A program made the translations under genes and the position numbers. Below, one piece after another: positions 52,668-63,999 of a DNA stretch of 64,000 nt (its first letter is position 1; the number at the start of each line of letters is the position of its first letter). The DNA lies in contig NMRA01000463.1 of the NCBI GenBank assembly GCA_002633005.1, positions 146,992-210,991 of the forward strand, given 5' to 3'. The notes under the pieces were generated by a model. The model was not told the DNA's origin. It did no database searches and saw only the letters and a program-made list of their open reading frames with translations. Source of the stretch: Phoronis australis (taxonomy: Eukaryota; Phoronida; Phoronidae).

Positions 52668-53337
52668 TTTACCACGTCATTGTCTCTCAGAAATGTGGAA
52701 AAACAAAGTGTCAAATGGAGTGGAGTAAGAAATCTCCCGGATACTGCAGAATGGTGGTACAATGTTTTTTCTTACATCTATGCATTCACCGAAGATGTTT
52801 CTCTGAGATAGTTTCAGTTTAGGCTGGTTCATAGAATTATAGGCTGTAATGAATTTTTATACAAGATTAGCGTAACTCATAGCTCACTGTGCACTTTTTG
52901 CTTAAATGAAATTGAATCTATTGTCCATGTGTACTGGTCTAGTAACGTTACTCAGCAGTTTTGGACTATTGTAAATAACTGTCTCGAAGATGCTGTTGGA
53001 CATAGTTTAGAACTGTCTATACATGTATAATCAGTTCTGTTTGGTGTTCAGGTGGAAGTAGTTTTTAGCCTCGGAAAGTACCAGATTTATAAACAAAGAT
53101 TAAAGTGCAAATATCCCTGCCTTGATATGTTTAAAAAGGAAGTTGAATTGTACATTCCACTGAACGGTATCAATGGTGAATTTATAGAGCGCTGGCAAGG
53201 TCTTGACCTTGTTTGCTTATTCTGAATGAATCATAGCCTCTACTGTGTTTTTTTCTCCAATGTCAAATTACCTCTGCACTGTAAGTGAACACCTTAACTG
53301 TTCTGTGACTAGAACAAAAAAAACAAAAAAAAAACAA
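52668..53337 (+). mobile_element. 3' end of a LINE retrotransposon
   Basis: One continuous frame from about 52668 to TGA at 53223-53225 encodes the C-terminal part of a reverse-transcriptase polyprotein. It contains FQFRLVHRIIGCNEFLYKI followed by a zinc-knuckle with Cys-x2-Cys in LCTFCLNE, then His in SIVHVYW and Gln-Phe-Trp in TQQFW. After that comes a LGKYQIYKQRLKCKYP tail, as in non-LTR elements. Two in-frame stops interrupt it: TAG at 52809-52811, where a Trp is usual, and TAA at 53028-53030. A short 3' UTR ends in an A-rich tail at 53311-53337. The polymerase domain is absent, so this is a 5'-truncated dead copy. The clade is undecided (Tx1/L1-like or Nimb-like are possible). Confidence 0.85.
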
Positions 53338-53393
53338 TGCACTACCTTAACATCTCAGCGGCATTGATTCTCCAAAAATGGGTTGGTTGTGCA

Positions 53394-53486
53394 TGGGCGG
53401 CGCCGCCTATAGACCATGAGCGGAGCAACACTAAAAACACTGAGGGGGGGGCTACAGCCCTTCAGTCCCCTATGGTGCGCCGCCCG
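53394..53486. mobile_element. GC-rich foldback repeat, second copy
   Basis: The reverse complement matches the motif order of 9947-10088: GGCGCACCATAGG, GGGCTGTAGCCCC, TCAGTG, CATGGTCTATAGGCGGCGCC. It lies 56 bp after the LINE A-rich tail. Its outer parts, GGGCGGCGCC and CGCCGCCC, can pair. It is non-coding. Confidence 0.6.
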
Positions 53487-55165
53487 GCTTGTGCTGCTGA
53501 GACGCCAAAACTCAGACCAACTTATTACTTTGGCTGACGAAAATATACCCACCTATGACAACGCCAAATAATGAGAAAACCTAACTGAGTTACCCCAGAC
53601 AACAGCACGTTTACGAATACTTTCCGCTGTCATAATCTCTTAAATGGCGTTTAATTCGATGTACAAAACGTCTCTTGAAGCTCTACTTTCGTGTCCAAGG
53701 CGTAAAGCACCTCTAATTTTATGCACGGTAGTTTTGAACCGATTCATTGAAATAACTCATTATGGAAGGTGCCCGTTATCAGATCCAAATTTTTCTGGTG
53801 TTGTTCTCGATGTTTGCGGTTGGTTTCGTAGTTGGTTTGATGGTGCAGAACCCAAAGAAAATGTCTGAAAATGAGAAGTCATAGTTGTCTTCCTAACATA
53901 AGCATACATTTGTGTATCTGTACATGTATTTGCAAACTTTCATGCTAGTCCGCCAGGTTACTCAGAAGACAACAAAGGCAAAGCTGTATTCGGGTCTCTC
54001 TGAAGTCGTCATCTGACTGTTCTCTTGTTAAAGGATAATGCCACACAAAAACAACCTATTTTGTGTTAATTCAGATCGAGCAGTTCCACTAGATAACAGC
54101 AAGTACGGCTCTTTTACCCGATACCTGACGGCAGACGGAGATGTTGAAATAAACCAATGACGTCAGCGGTTCGAACGCAGTGTGTTCGTTTACTGGTGTC
54201 AGCTTATTGGTTTAATTCAGCGTTTTACACCAATGAATCAACAAAATTCGATGTAAACTCCTTACAAATACATCGAGTTATTGAATGTTTTATTTCACTG
54301 TTACGGATTTATAGGTATTGGAACCTACCGTAGCCTGCAAAGTTCGGTGGGCCAATTTACCAAGGTCAGTCTCGAGAGTTTGGGGTCTGTTCGGTGATAA
54401 GTTCTAATTATTCGTCCGTGAATTACAGACAGGAGAGTAAAGCAGCTGTGTGCTGTAATTTTATACTTGCAACTTTTTAGTTCTAAACACACAAAAACAC
54501 ATGTTATCCCGGCAAGTGGCTCGGGACCCGATCAGGCCCGAAGAATACGGACTGAAGACATCACGAACATAAACCAACCAAAGTTAGAAACTAAACTTCC
54601 AGTTACGAAAAGACTACACTAGTGCGCCAAAGAAATATTGTGCATGTGATTATATCGGGGAATTATACGCGAAACTGCAAATCTACTTACGAGCTCGTCG
54701 GGGGCTTCGAAGTCAGGTTACCCTTCCACAGCAAAACCGTCAGGGCAAAAGTTGTACAGTAACAATGATTCGAATAACGTATATGACTATCTAAATAAAG
54801 ATTCCCCTAACATCTGACCATAGGATATGCAATCGAAATATTGTTTCACAACAGCTTTCTGTCGGCATACACTAAATTAGCTTGCGATCACACTGCCAAG
54901 GTGCCCAGTAAGTTAATATATTCTATCTTTGTTTCAGTTTTTTTATAAGCAATTTTGGTTAGAGTGAGAATAATTCATTTTGAAACAGAGCGCACAATAA
55001 TAAACGTCAACCGTAGCAACTCTCAACCCCAACTTAGACGAGGGCTCATCCAACGAAGACTTCACAGGTCGATCGTTAGGCGTCACAAGCTATCAGTTCT
55101 AACCGGAATACACTGATCAAGAAATACAAGAGAGACGCTATGAACGTGCATAGACAACGGAACAT
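53487..55165. other. No recognisable gene; CCAAT/CRE motif
   Basis: At 54154-54165 a CCAAT box overlaps a perfect TGACGTCA palindrome, the arrangement of an NF-Y plus ATF/CREB promoter. No start of transcription or nearby first exon can be assigned to it, although the P2X7-type frame begins 1 kb downstream. The 74-codon + frame at 53644-53868 is unrecognised. Confidence 0.4.
54154..54165 (+). promoter_or_regulatory. CCAAT box overlapping a cAMP-response-type site
   Basis: CCAATGACGTCA combines the NF-Y box and the full CREB/ATF palindrome in 12 bases. A chance match to the 8-base palindrome is expected about once per window, so function is only a possibility. Confidence 0.25.
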
Positions 55166-55390
55166 ATGGATAGTTCCGAAAACCGTTTGAATGACTGGTC
55201 ATGGTGTCGGTGTGCTAACTGCACGGTAATGAAAACAACTGACGCTTGCGTTTGCTGCCACGAAATTCCGCAAGTAAAACGCCTTCTTGGAGAAACGCAG
55301 ATGTGTGTCACGGAGCATCCTGATTTTGTACAGCTTCTAAACAGAGGTGTGCTTACGACGTTTTTGGGACTAGGGAAAAACACTGGCTAA
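55166..55390 (+). CDS. P2X7 cytoplasmic C-terminal-domain-like protein, short
   Basis: The 74-residue frame carries the cysteine signature of the ballast domain at the C terminus of the P2X7 receptor. WCRCANC is followed about ten residues later by CVCCHEIPQV, then CVTEHPDFVQL and a hydrophobic segment. In P2X7 these cysteines form a zinc-binding cluster in a globular intracellular domain. Many marine invertebrates have free-standing proteins of this type, which is the likeliest identity here, because no channel region is seen. The usual domain continues for 40-60 residues past the His-Pro element, but here it stops at TAA 55388-55390, so it is truncated, continues in another frame, or splices onward. 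The Met at 55166 is the first in frame; an upstream exon is possible. Confidence 0.65.
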   Translation: MDSSENRLNDWSWCRCANCTVMKTTDACVCCHEIPQVKRLLGETQMCVTEHPDFVQLLNRGVLTTFLGLGKNTG

Positions 55391-55566
55391 AACATCCTAC
55401 ACCCAGAGGACCAAACAGAAGCCTAACGGACAAGTCAGTCATCAAACAGGTTATATAAAGAGACATGTTCTCCTGCCTTGAATTAATTGTAAATGTTTAT
55501 GTTTACATGGCCAGGTACAATTCTGCATAATCAAAAGCTGAGTAACAAACGATCCACATTGTTTGT

Positions 55567-55874
55567 CTACTGCCTACCGAACGCACTAGGCACAGCATCT
55601 GACTTCAGCTTCTGTCTCTTTTTCTGCCGTGGCATGATCTGTTTGGTAACCCGGCATTCGATAATCAGTGAAATCACTGCAGACGAAGTGCCGGCCAAAG
55701 ACACGGAGAAGTTTAACAGCATCATATGCTTATTATTACGGCGTACTTTTCATTCTTCACTACCGCGAACCACTTCCGAAGCATCGTGTGCTCTCGAGGA
55801 AATCTAAAACACGATATATCCGCTTTCGTCGTAGCTTCATAGTTTGCACAAGCGGGAACGATACACCACTCCAT
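55567..55874 (-). pseudogene. THAP zinc-finger coding region, broken
   Basis: The minus strand starts MEWCIVPACANYE, with Cys-x4-Cys, and continues with ISCFRFPRE and RKWFAVVK, the classic start of a THAP DNA-binding domain. The frame then meets a stop near 55725. The domain resumes in a second frame as RHFVCSDFTDYRMPGYQ, and finally in a third as LKSDAVPSAFG, the typical AVPS/T-F end of THAP. At least two frameshifts are therefore present. The second zinc ligand pair should read Cys-x2-His, but here CSDF lacks the His. THAP domains occur in chromatin regulators and P-element-type transposases; which this was cannot be told. The upstream Met at 55934 is an alternative start. It lies tail-to-tail with the P2X7-type frame. 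Confidence 0.75.
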
Positions 55875-58800
55875 ATTGGCACTCACTTGGCAGAAAACCA
55901 CTGACGTCGCTGCGTCGTTTCTCACCTTCCTCACTGGTTAACGCGGCCCCTCAAGGCGAAGTAAGATCGACCGTATACGAGATGATGTGAATATAGACCG
56001 ATTAAGACGGTAAAAATATTAAGAAATCGAGTGGCATTTCCCTTTAATTTTCACAAAGATCCTGCAAGGGGTTTACGAGATACATACCTTGATGAAAAAG
56101 TGGCAGTTGAGGTCACCACAGCAGTGGAATATATCAGAAAATCTACACGTACTTCAGTCTTTTTCATACCAGCACATCTGATTTCCTAATTTTGATGTAA
56201 GTCTGTCTAAGCATGAAGAACGCAGAACTGAGCAAACGTTGAAAATGTAATTGCCACTACGGGGTACAGTCAGGTGGTCAGAAATCATCCAAAATTATCA
56301 AATTCATGGGAAAACACATTGACAATCCATTAATATACTGTGTGGTGACAAAGTGGGCAGCCGTGAACGCAAAGAAAAACGACATTGTCAATATAGAGCG
56401 CCACAAGAGTAAGTCTGGATCCTCTGAAACTCAATGTCAACCGTGAACCGTGACCTTCTCAGCTGCAAAACACCTGTTATTGGTTTTAATTAGAAGTTTT
56501 ACAAAGGTACCAAATGATATTTGAGTTAAATCATTGCCAAATTTGCATTTTTGGTGTTTGTACCTACCACTTTGCATTGGTCATAATTTACACAGTTTTC
56601 AACATAAGTGGTCAAAACGTCAACGTTTTTATCAGTCAAAGGTTGTTTGCAACATGATACCCAATTTAGCAGTATTAATTTTGATTATGGGGATATTTGG
56701 ATAATTAAATGAATATGGAAAACTTTTTTGAGAAGTGTTTTGCATCTTGTGTAAACCTTCCAGTGTATCGCATGAAACTGTCCCCAGTAGACTCAACTAA
56801 GCTCTCTAAGTCTACCGAGTATCTTTAGGCTTGTGAAGAAAACGATTGTCCTTCCTTGCGTTTTTCGAGTCTCATTACCAAGCAAGTTTTTGTCAAGCTG
56901 TGCTGTCACCGCATACATGTAGGTCACCCTCAATTTAAATATTACATTAAATAGGTGAATAAATACATGTAAGTACAATTAACTTTGATATAATTCTAAA
57001 GAGAAGTCAACTTCGAATTCTCAATACATTTTCATTGCAATTCTGGTTTAGAAGAAACACGGTTTTTGGGCTTCAGTTTCATTCGTACCTGTCGATTATG
57101 GCAGAAAAAGAATTTGCAGATGCTATTGTCTGAGAAGAGCACTCTATCAATAACAAACTTTTCAACATATAGACCTATTAAGACTCGCGGTGGTTCATTT
57201 CAATGCAAGAGTTCTGTTTAAATGCAAACCCGCATCTTCCGCACGTAACGCGTAGTTTTAATGGAAATTCTTAATAGTTATAAATGAGATACTACATTTT
57301 CGTGTGGGTACGACAAGACGGGCTAGAGTGATGATTCAACAATAACATGCACTATCCAATCGCGCGGTACCTACTATACCGAAATTGGTTTAGTTGGAAT
57401 TCCCCAATCAGCTTTACCGTAAGCGTAAGTGTTAGCCTCCGTGAGTCGCCAGAATGTAGTAAAAATTTACAGTCACGCAAGACTTCGCGAGATACGGTCA
57501 TGGATTGCAAGCAAAAAACGTGATCATAGCAGCTACCTTTGTGCGGAAAGTCAACGCAGTATCTAACGTAGGTTTACCAGCAAGAGCACAGTCTTACCCA
57601 ATCACGGAACAGGCAACACAGAATCTACCGTGGGTTTACCAGCTTGGGCACAGTTTCGATATGGAACAAGAGTTTCATGGCCTGAGTTCATTGGTGTATT
57701 GAAAACCAATGGCTTGCAATTCGTCTGCTATGTTCAAAACAACCTTCCTGGATTTTTCCAGCAGCTAACCACGGACCAACACAAGAATTATGGAGGTAAA
57801 TTCACAATAAATATTACGATGGCGAACCCGTCCCCTGGATGGGATTTCCCACAAAGGATTTAAGTCAGAGTACATATGTATCTACACAGTCCAAGTCATC
57901 TTTTTAATTTTATTAATGAACATGATTTCTATTTAAAGTGGAGTGTCAGTTATTTAAAAAGTAAATGATTTGTTTGGTTAATACCTGGGAGTAGTCCTAG
58001 GTTAATACACAGGACAGGAACGCTGTTCAGGTGTTATTTGTGTCGAAGGGTATTTCCAATTGTGTCGTAACGATTAGTCAGTTAGTTATAGCCGATACTT
58101 GACCACGCAACAATGGTTGTCACAATACCCATACACACTACTGAATAGTAGATATTTAAGGGGAGAAAAACACCGCTGCTAAGGAAATAGGCTAGACTCT
58201 GTGAATACAACTCAATAAATGGGTCGCTGGACCACACGTTAATGCCCTCGTTGTGTTTGCATTGTACACCTATGACCTGTGCCTGTAAACATCTCCTTGC
58301 GACTCCTTAAAATAAATTCCGAGATCATAATTTGAGATCCCGACACTTCGGTTTTCATTTCTCAACAGGTTATAAAATATACTCATCAATATACACGTTC
58401 AGCGTCTGTTTCCTCGGGTTAAGAATGTTAAAATGTTCAAAGGAGTTTCCAAGGTTCTACGTTAACTGCTATTATGAACTCATCTGGGTGACAAAATATA
58501 CAAATCCTCGGTTTCATACAGGTGTGCTTCAAAACTATTCTTAGTCGCAAGTTGTAGTAATCAACCTCTCAGTGTCGTTTAACAGCACCACTTAGTACAC
58601 AACAGTCAATCCATTTACAAGTGTCGTTTATACTGCCTTGGCTCACGCTTTATTCAAACACGTTCCATTCATTGTCCCAATGCATGTTTCACTCGACAAG
58701 TTTCTCTATCCAATCACTGTGTGTGGACTCGCCAGATCACAAAATACAAAATTATTAAAATAATTCGAACGGACGCTCTAGAATTTCAAGGTGAACCACC

Positions 58801-59632
58801 CAAAATATATTTTGCTTCATTGACGATCATGTAGTGCGTTTTATATAACGTGGATGTTTCAAGTCAAATCTGCACGCAGCTTTAAGGTTCTACAAATTCT
58901 TATTTATCAACCGGTTTCGAGTCCAAATGTTACATCTGGTCTACCAGGGCTATTTATGGAGAATTTTTATTGTCTTAAGTACGACTGGCTTATCCGGTTC
59001 CACAAGAGACAGGTGTGAGTCGGCATATGTCTCCAACTCGAAACCAAAGACAGAAATCCGTAGTATGCTGGGGAAAAAAGTCAACGCCAAAAATCATTTT
59101 TGGTTATGTGCTGTTTGAGAAACAGGTCCCTGAATTTCAGTCGCAGTTGGCACCAGTTATATAATTAATAAAATTACTCCATAGGCAATCCAAAACACTG
59201 AATAAGCTATGGCTCATTTCCGTCATAAATACTTTTTACGCAATTAATGCTGCAAACTCACATTGTGGAAAAACTTAAAAACCGCAAGAAGTATCCCGAG
59301 TTAAAGCAAATGTCTAAATCCATGGCCACGGGAATGTCCTTGGATGGCAAATTTTAGAAATCGAGGTTTCAACTGAATACAGTGGGGCCGAATTCTCGCT
59401 GAACCCTGCCAATCGACGACTCCTTTGTCGAGTGAGAATCGAAGCATGTACTATATGTAGGTCGAGTTCAATATCTGTCTCGCGGCAAGTACGTGCTTTT
59501 GTTGAAAATGGTCTGCAAATTTTAGAGGAATCTCGTGAGATGGCCTAATTCTAGCCAGACTCTAGCATTATTCAACTCGAGCCTGATGGTAAAGCTACGA
59601 CATCGTTAAATTGTTTGAAACATGTCTTGCAG
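55875..59632. other. No recognisable gene; possible unseen upstream exons of the ankyrin gene
   Basis: A small imperfect duplication lies at 57569-57660 (GTAGGTTTACCAGCAAGAGC and GTGGGTTTACCAGCTTGGGC). Frames at 57505-57863 and 58927-59118 are unrecognised. The first exons of the ankyrin gene may lie here or further left, but I could not identify any. Confidence 0.4.
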
Positions 59633-59728
59633 GAGACTCCCCTTCATGGTGCGGCAAAATTGGGTCATGTTGAAGAAGTGGAGTTTCTGGTATTGCAGGA
59701 CCATTGTCAAATTTCTGCAGTTGATCAG
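59633..59728 (+). CDS. Ankyrin repeat exon 1 (of those visible)
   Basis: The acceptor is TGTCTTGCAG and the donor CAG|GTATTT. The exon encodes 32 residues, ETPLHGAAKLGHVEEVEFL then VLQDHCQISAVDQ. It lacks the Asp-Gly that opens the other exons and has one extra residue near the end. An upstream exon is required because this one has no start. Confidence 0.85.
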
Positions 59729-62700
59729 GTATTTTTTTCGTATATCAATATCAAAATATCAAATAGTGAAACGTTCTTTGTATGCACCACTGTGTACGGT
59801 AGCGAAGACTGCGACTTTCCTTAAAAAAGGTTATCGAATTCAGTTATCTCTGAAAATTGATCGAGACTCAGAGGCGAAACAGGCGTAGTCGAGCTACCCA
59901 ATTGATTTATTCTCTCTTTTGGTGTTATTTCATATTATATCAGCTTTGATGTACATGTAGGGCAGTCGACAGGTTATGATCAAACCTTGAGGCGCATACC
60001 AGAGTGCAGGTGCGTATAAACATTTGGGGCGTTGTGTCGAGTCAGTATACAGTTGAACCTATTTGATCTAGAATAACTACCGTTGTTAGTATGTGAGTAG
60101 ATGCAAAACAAGGTAACACCATGAACAGAGACGGGGGCGCCTACAGACTCTGCCGTAGTAGCTTCCAAGCGAAACCTAGCGGTAAGACATGAGAACGATG
60201 TAACCATGGTATCTGAGAAGCCGAAATTTTCTGGAGTTATTTTCAATTAATCTGTGGATGTAAAGCATAAAATTTATTTACTCAAATATCGGATATCATG
60301 CTAAACATATTTACAACTTTTGCTATGTATTGTAACCACATTACCCGTCCCAATTTTTTCTCACAAATGTTGACACTATTGCGTTATATTAGCCACTCAA
60401 ATTGTTATTTTACTGTGGTTGTTACTAAGCTACAGTATAATGACATAAAATAGAAACCGGCAATAGTCACTTGCAAGGGTCCTGGGTTTTGAAAATCAAT
60501 TTGATGCTCATTACCCAGTAGCGAAAACAGGTTCTCAAACCACGAGACCCAAACAGGTTCTTAAACCACGAGACCCAAACAGGTTTTCAATTCACGAGAC
60601 CCAGACAGGTTCTCCAACCACGAGACTCAAACAGGTTCTCAAACAACGAGACCCAAACAGGTTCTCAAACCACGAGACCCAAACACGTTCTCAAACCACG
60701 AGACACAAACAGGTTCTCAAACCACGAGACCCAAACAGGTTCTCAAACCACGATACCCCTGTAAATGGCCATTGCCCACACGTATCAAGTCGCCCAATTG
60801 CTCACATTTGGAAAATGTGCAGGTATATGAACGTACAGTGTATGCACTGAATTGTAGCAGCTTTATCACAGCTTACTGGTATAAACATTACACCTTCCAT
60901 ATCAATTCTGATGCAGTGGTAGTTGTCTTTACTCAACTCCCTGCAGTACAGCTGGGTTTCTTTCTCTATCTGAACGTTATTGGAACCACGGTAAAAGTAT
61001 GAAATATGCGCAATGACTTGTGGGTATTATTTGCAAAACGAGTCATTTGAACGCTGTTTACATAGTTCTCCTTTTACCTCGCAAATTAGCAGTTAGTACT
61101 TCAGAAAAACCTAAATTTACAGCTAAAGTCATATTCTCACAGTATCGAAATACACAGTGCTATCTTGTGCTCGTCTCTTGATTTTAGTAAGCATTTACAG
61201 TGTAGTTTGTCAACCGTAAACATGTGACTCAGTGTCTGCATCCACTCAACAACCAAAATTGTCGTTCATTTGTAAATCATTTGTTTTGCTAATTCGATAT
61301 TTTCCGAGGACATCATCAATTTCAAGCACTGAGTTTGGTTTATGTTCATGATCTTCCTATGCAATCAGTATCCTGTTTGTTACTGTACGCAGGATGGCCA
61401 GACTCCGCTCCTCCTGGCGGCTGTTAACGGACACACTGACGTCGTGACTGTTCTTTTACATCATGATGCAAGCATCTCAGCAACTGATAAGGTATTTGCA
61501 GTTTGTTACTGATAATGAGATACTGCACAAACGTGGGGTTGACTTTTGCTGAATTTTGCGAATACACTGCGTAATCCGAAGGTTTTTCAGTTGAAATTTT
61601 CGAGTTTACTTAACAAATGAAATTTTGGAGATTTCTTGGCTAAGTAGCTTTTGCACAGGAAGTGAGCTGAAATTTTGCGATACCCTCATTTGAAAATTCC
61701 TTATAATAAAAGGGGCTATTCTGACAAGCAGCTGTGCTTGACGTGAGAAATATTCTTTACTTCAGCACTCGCTCATACAAATCTATTAAATTCGGAGTGA
61801 GAAGGAACATGATTGTTATGTGAAAGCTACATCTCCAAGGTCTTGCAAAAGGAGCAAAACTACAGACAGCAGTGGACTTCATAGCCAGTCGGAAATCATA
61901 ACTGAACCACCATACACGGAGAAATGCAGTGTTGTGTTCCTAAAATTATTAATACACTCTGTAGAAAAAAAAATCATTGATTTTTTACGCGCCCAAAAAT
62001 TGCATGGAACATTGCCGAGGCTATTCTGGGTCTCTTTTGCGAAAAAAACGTGCATTTGCGGTCATCTCGACAAATATTCTGGGCATCGGCTCATTCATGT
62101 ATTCCACTTTAGATATCTGGATGTCCCGTTTTTTTAAAGCAGGCGTCCCGTTCGTTTGATTGCTAAAGTTGGCTACTGCGCATGTGTGTTTAATGTTCCG
62201 TTTGATATACATGTAGGATGGCTTCACAGCATTACATCTTGCCTCGTATTGCGGCTGGATTACGACAGTGAAGACACTGCTCCTTAACAAGTCAAACGTG
62301 GCAGCTGTTGATAAGGTAATGTTCACACATGTATTCACGTGCTGTGTCATGACGTTTCCTGTCATTCTCCTAGAAAATACAAGTTTTCAGCGAGGTTAAG
62401 TCCGCAATTTCTGTCAACACGTGTTTTGAATTAGAAAACCAACCGTTATGTAATTCATCTCAAATTTTTGCTTAGCTGGTCCCAGAAGGAACTTTTGTTT
62501 GAAGTTTGTTATTTTTTAGTTTTCAAGCCAAACTTTGTCTGAAAGTACAACGCTGTTGATAAGGTATTATTTATGTACACGTGCTGTATCTTGAATAGAA
62601 ATGACGGTTCCTCTCACTTTACCCGCAACTGCAAGTTTGCAGGGATGTTAAGTCAGCAAATCTGTCAAAACGATTTTTTCAAGCCAAACTTGGTCAGCAA

Positions 62701-63163
62701 ATGCAAAAGACTGTGAGTTTTTCCGAACCACATCTTAACTGGGGAAGGAACAAGGCAGTGTCATTTTTACGGTATTTTTCATTGATCTAAATCGAACCTA
62801 GTGTTATTAGAATATATGGCGGGTTTAATGCTGCTTGAATCGACGTGCATTTGAAAAAGAAGCTGTGACATCTAGTTGGCATAACTCCGCCGAGGATCAG
62901 ATTAAATTTGAATTGCGTATGGATAAAATAAAGATGCTGCCTTATCATTAAAGTGCGCTGCATGAAAACCAGAGTCTCAAATGTTTTAACACATATCTAA
63001 CCATATTTACACGTCTGGTCTTCATTTTGATACTTTTTCTATGACGGAGTATGCTTTCTTACAGTACCAGCGATCAGCACTTCACCTAGCTGCTCTTGAG
63101 GGCCATGTTGCTATCGCTAAGCTTCTGGTACAATTTGGTGCTGCTGTGTCAGCGGTTGACAAG
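59633..63163 (+). CDS. Ankyrin-repeat protein gene, partial
   Basis: Four + strand exons each encode one ankyrin repeat: 59633-59728, 61393-61491, 62217-62315 and 63065-63163. The last three are exactly 99 bp and all four are in phase 0, each ending with a donor right after an Asp-Lys or Asp-Gln codon pair. Ankyrin repeats are 33-residue helix-turn-helix protein-binding modules. The repeats show the TPLH/SALH, AA..GH and LL...A hallmarks. No other domain (kinase, death, ubiquitin ligase) is visible, and neither a start nor a stop can be placed. The gene probably continues past the window and perhaps upstream. Introns are 0.7-1.7 kb and hold a minisatellite and a duplicated exon remnant. Confidence 0.85.
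60527..60758 (+). repeat. 26-bp minisatellite, about nine units
   Basis: The unit is ACAGGTTCTCAAACCACGAG followed by ACCCAA. Nine units are present, most with zero to three changes and the last one partial. It lies in the intron between the first two visible ankyrin exons. Confidence 0.97.
61393..61491 (+). CDS. Ankyrin repeat exon 2
   Basis: The acceptor is TTACTGTACGCAG and the donor AAG|GTATTT. The 33 residues open DGQTPLLLAAVNGHTDVVTV and end ATDK, a canonical repeat with TPL, AA, GH and VV positions all present. Confidence 0.92.
62217..62315 (+). CDS. Ankyrin repeat exon 3
   Basis: The acceptor is ATACATGTAG and the donor AAG|GTAATG. The 33 residues open DGFTALHLASYCGWITTVKT and end AAVDK. 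The acceptor overlaps a TACATGTA palindrome. Its 3' end and the following intron are duplicated at 62552-62672. Confidence 0.9.
62304..62421 (+). repeat. Source copy of a duplicated exon end and intron
   Basis: The block runs from GCTGTTGATAAG (the last four codons of the third ankyrin exon) through the splice donor, CACGTGCTGT, and CAAGTTTTCAGCGAGGTTAA to CTGTCAACACG. It is matched at 62552-62672. Confidence 0.75.
62552..62672 (+). pseudogene. Remnant of a duplicated ankyrin exon and intron
   Basis: GCTGTTGATAAG|GTATTA repeats the end of the third visible ankyrin exon with its donor, and the following 110 bp parallel the intron at 62316-62421 (CACGTGCTGT, GCAAGTTTGCAGGGATGTTAA, CTGTCAAAACG). 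The front of the exon is missing and replaced by unrelated sequence, so the remnant is unlikely to be spliced as a repeat. A further block, TTTTCAAGCCAAACTT, is also duplicated at 62520 and 62677. Confidence 0.7.
63065..63163 (+). CDS. Ankyrin repeat exon 4
   Basis: The acceptor is TTTCTTACAG and the donor AAG|GTGAGA. The 33 residues open YQRSALHLAALEGHVAIAKL and end SAVDK. The usual opening Asp-Gly is replaced by Tyr-Gln, as happens in diverged repeats. Confidence 0.92.
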
Positions 63164-63639
63164 GTGAGACGTTGATCATCACACGAGAGCCTAAAATACA
63201 CCCTGAGCCGACACATCTAGAAGGTGTGGTTACATTGGTTGAGGCAGTTAACATGATGAGATCACTAACATGTTTGTTATACCCAGTGATACGATTCTTA
63301 AAATAGCGTCTTTTGACACTGAACAGAACTTCCACTAGATGTCGCACCTTATGCTAGTACCTAACCAGCATTCATATAATCACATTATCGATTCTACAGT
63401 TGTCTTAAGTTGCTTCTCACCAACAAACATGTCAAAAAGAAGATCCTTTACACAACCTATGTTTAAATATTACATGTTTTTATAATTTGAATTCAGCCGA
63501 ACCCTCATTTGTGACAAATATATGTTTGGAGTAACGTACTTTGAGTCGTCATTTTCTTGTAAAATTTGATTTGGTGCAGGCTTTATACTCGAAACGAGCT
63601 ACACGTAGTTTCATTGTTGTATTTTATTAAAGCAAGTGG

Positions 63640-63833
63640 GTGTAAACCTGTATTAAAAGTTCGCATAGTACAGAAAATATTATGTTATATTATATGATAT
63701 TACGTTGGCTGGTTGACAAGTCACGCTTCCAACAAAAAACTACAAAGGTGTAAACGTTTATTAAAAGTTCGCATAGTATGTGAAATATTACAATATGTGT
63801 TGCTTTCTCTGGTTGACCAGTCGTGCTTCCAAG
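63640..63833 (+). repeat. 109-bp tandem duplication
   Basis: GTGTAAACCTGTATTAAAAG at 63640 and GTGTAAACGTTTATTAAAAG at 63749 begin two copies. Both continue through TTCGCATAGTA and GGTTGAC[A/C]AGTC to GCTTCCAA, with a small indel in the AT-rich middle. Confidence 0.85.
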
Positions 63834-63881
63834 AACAGATTACAGAGATATACCGGTACTTTCATGAACACTTCCATGCGT

Positions 63882-63932
63882 GCAGGCAGGGGGCAGGCAG
63901 GAGGCAGACAGTCAGGCAGGCAGGCAGGCTGG

Positions 63933-63999
<67 letters not shown>

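Noticed and set aside
61820-62137. 105-codon + frame between ankyrin exons
   Set aside because: It lies wholly inside an intron of the ankyrin gene, overlaps open frames on both strands and has no ankyrin or other motif.
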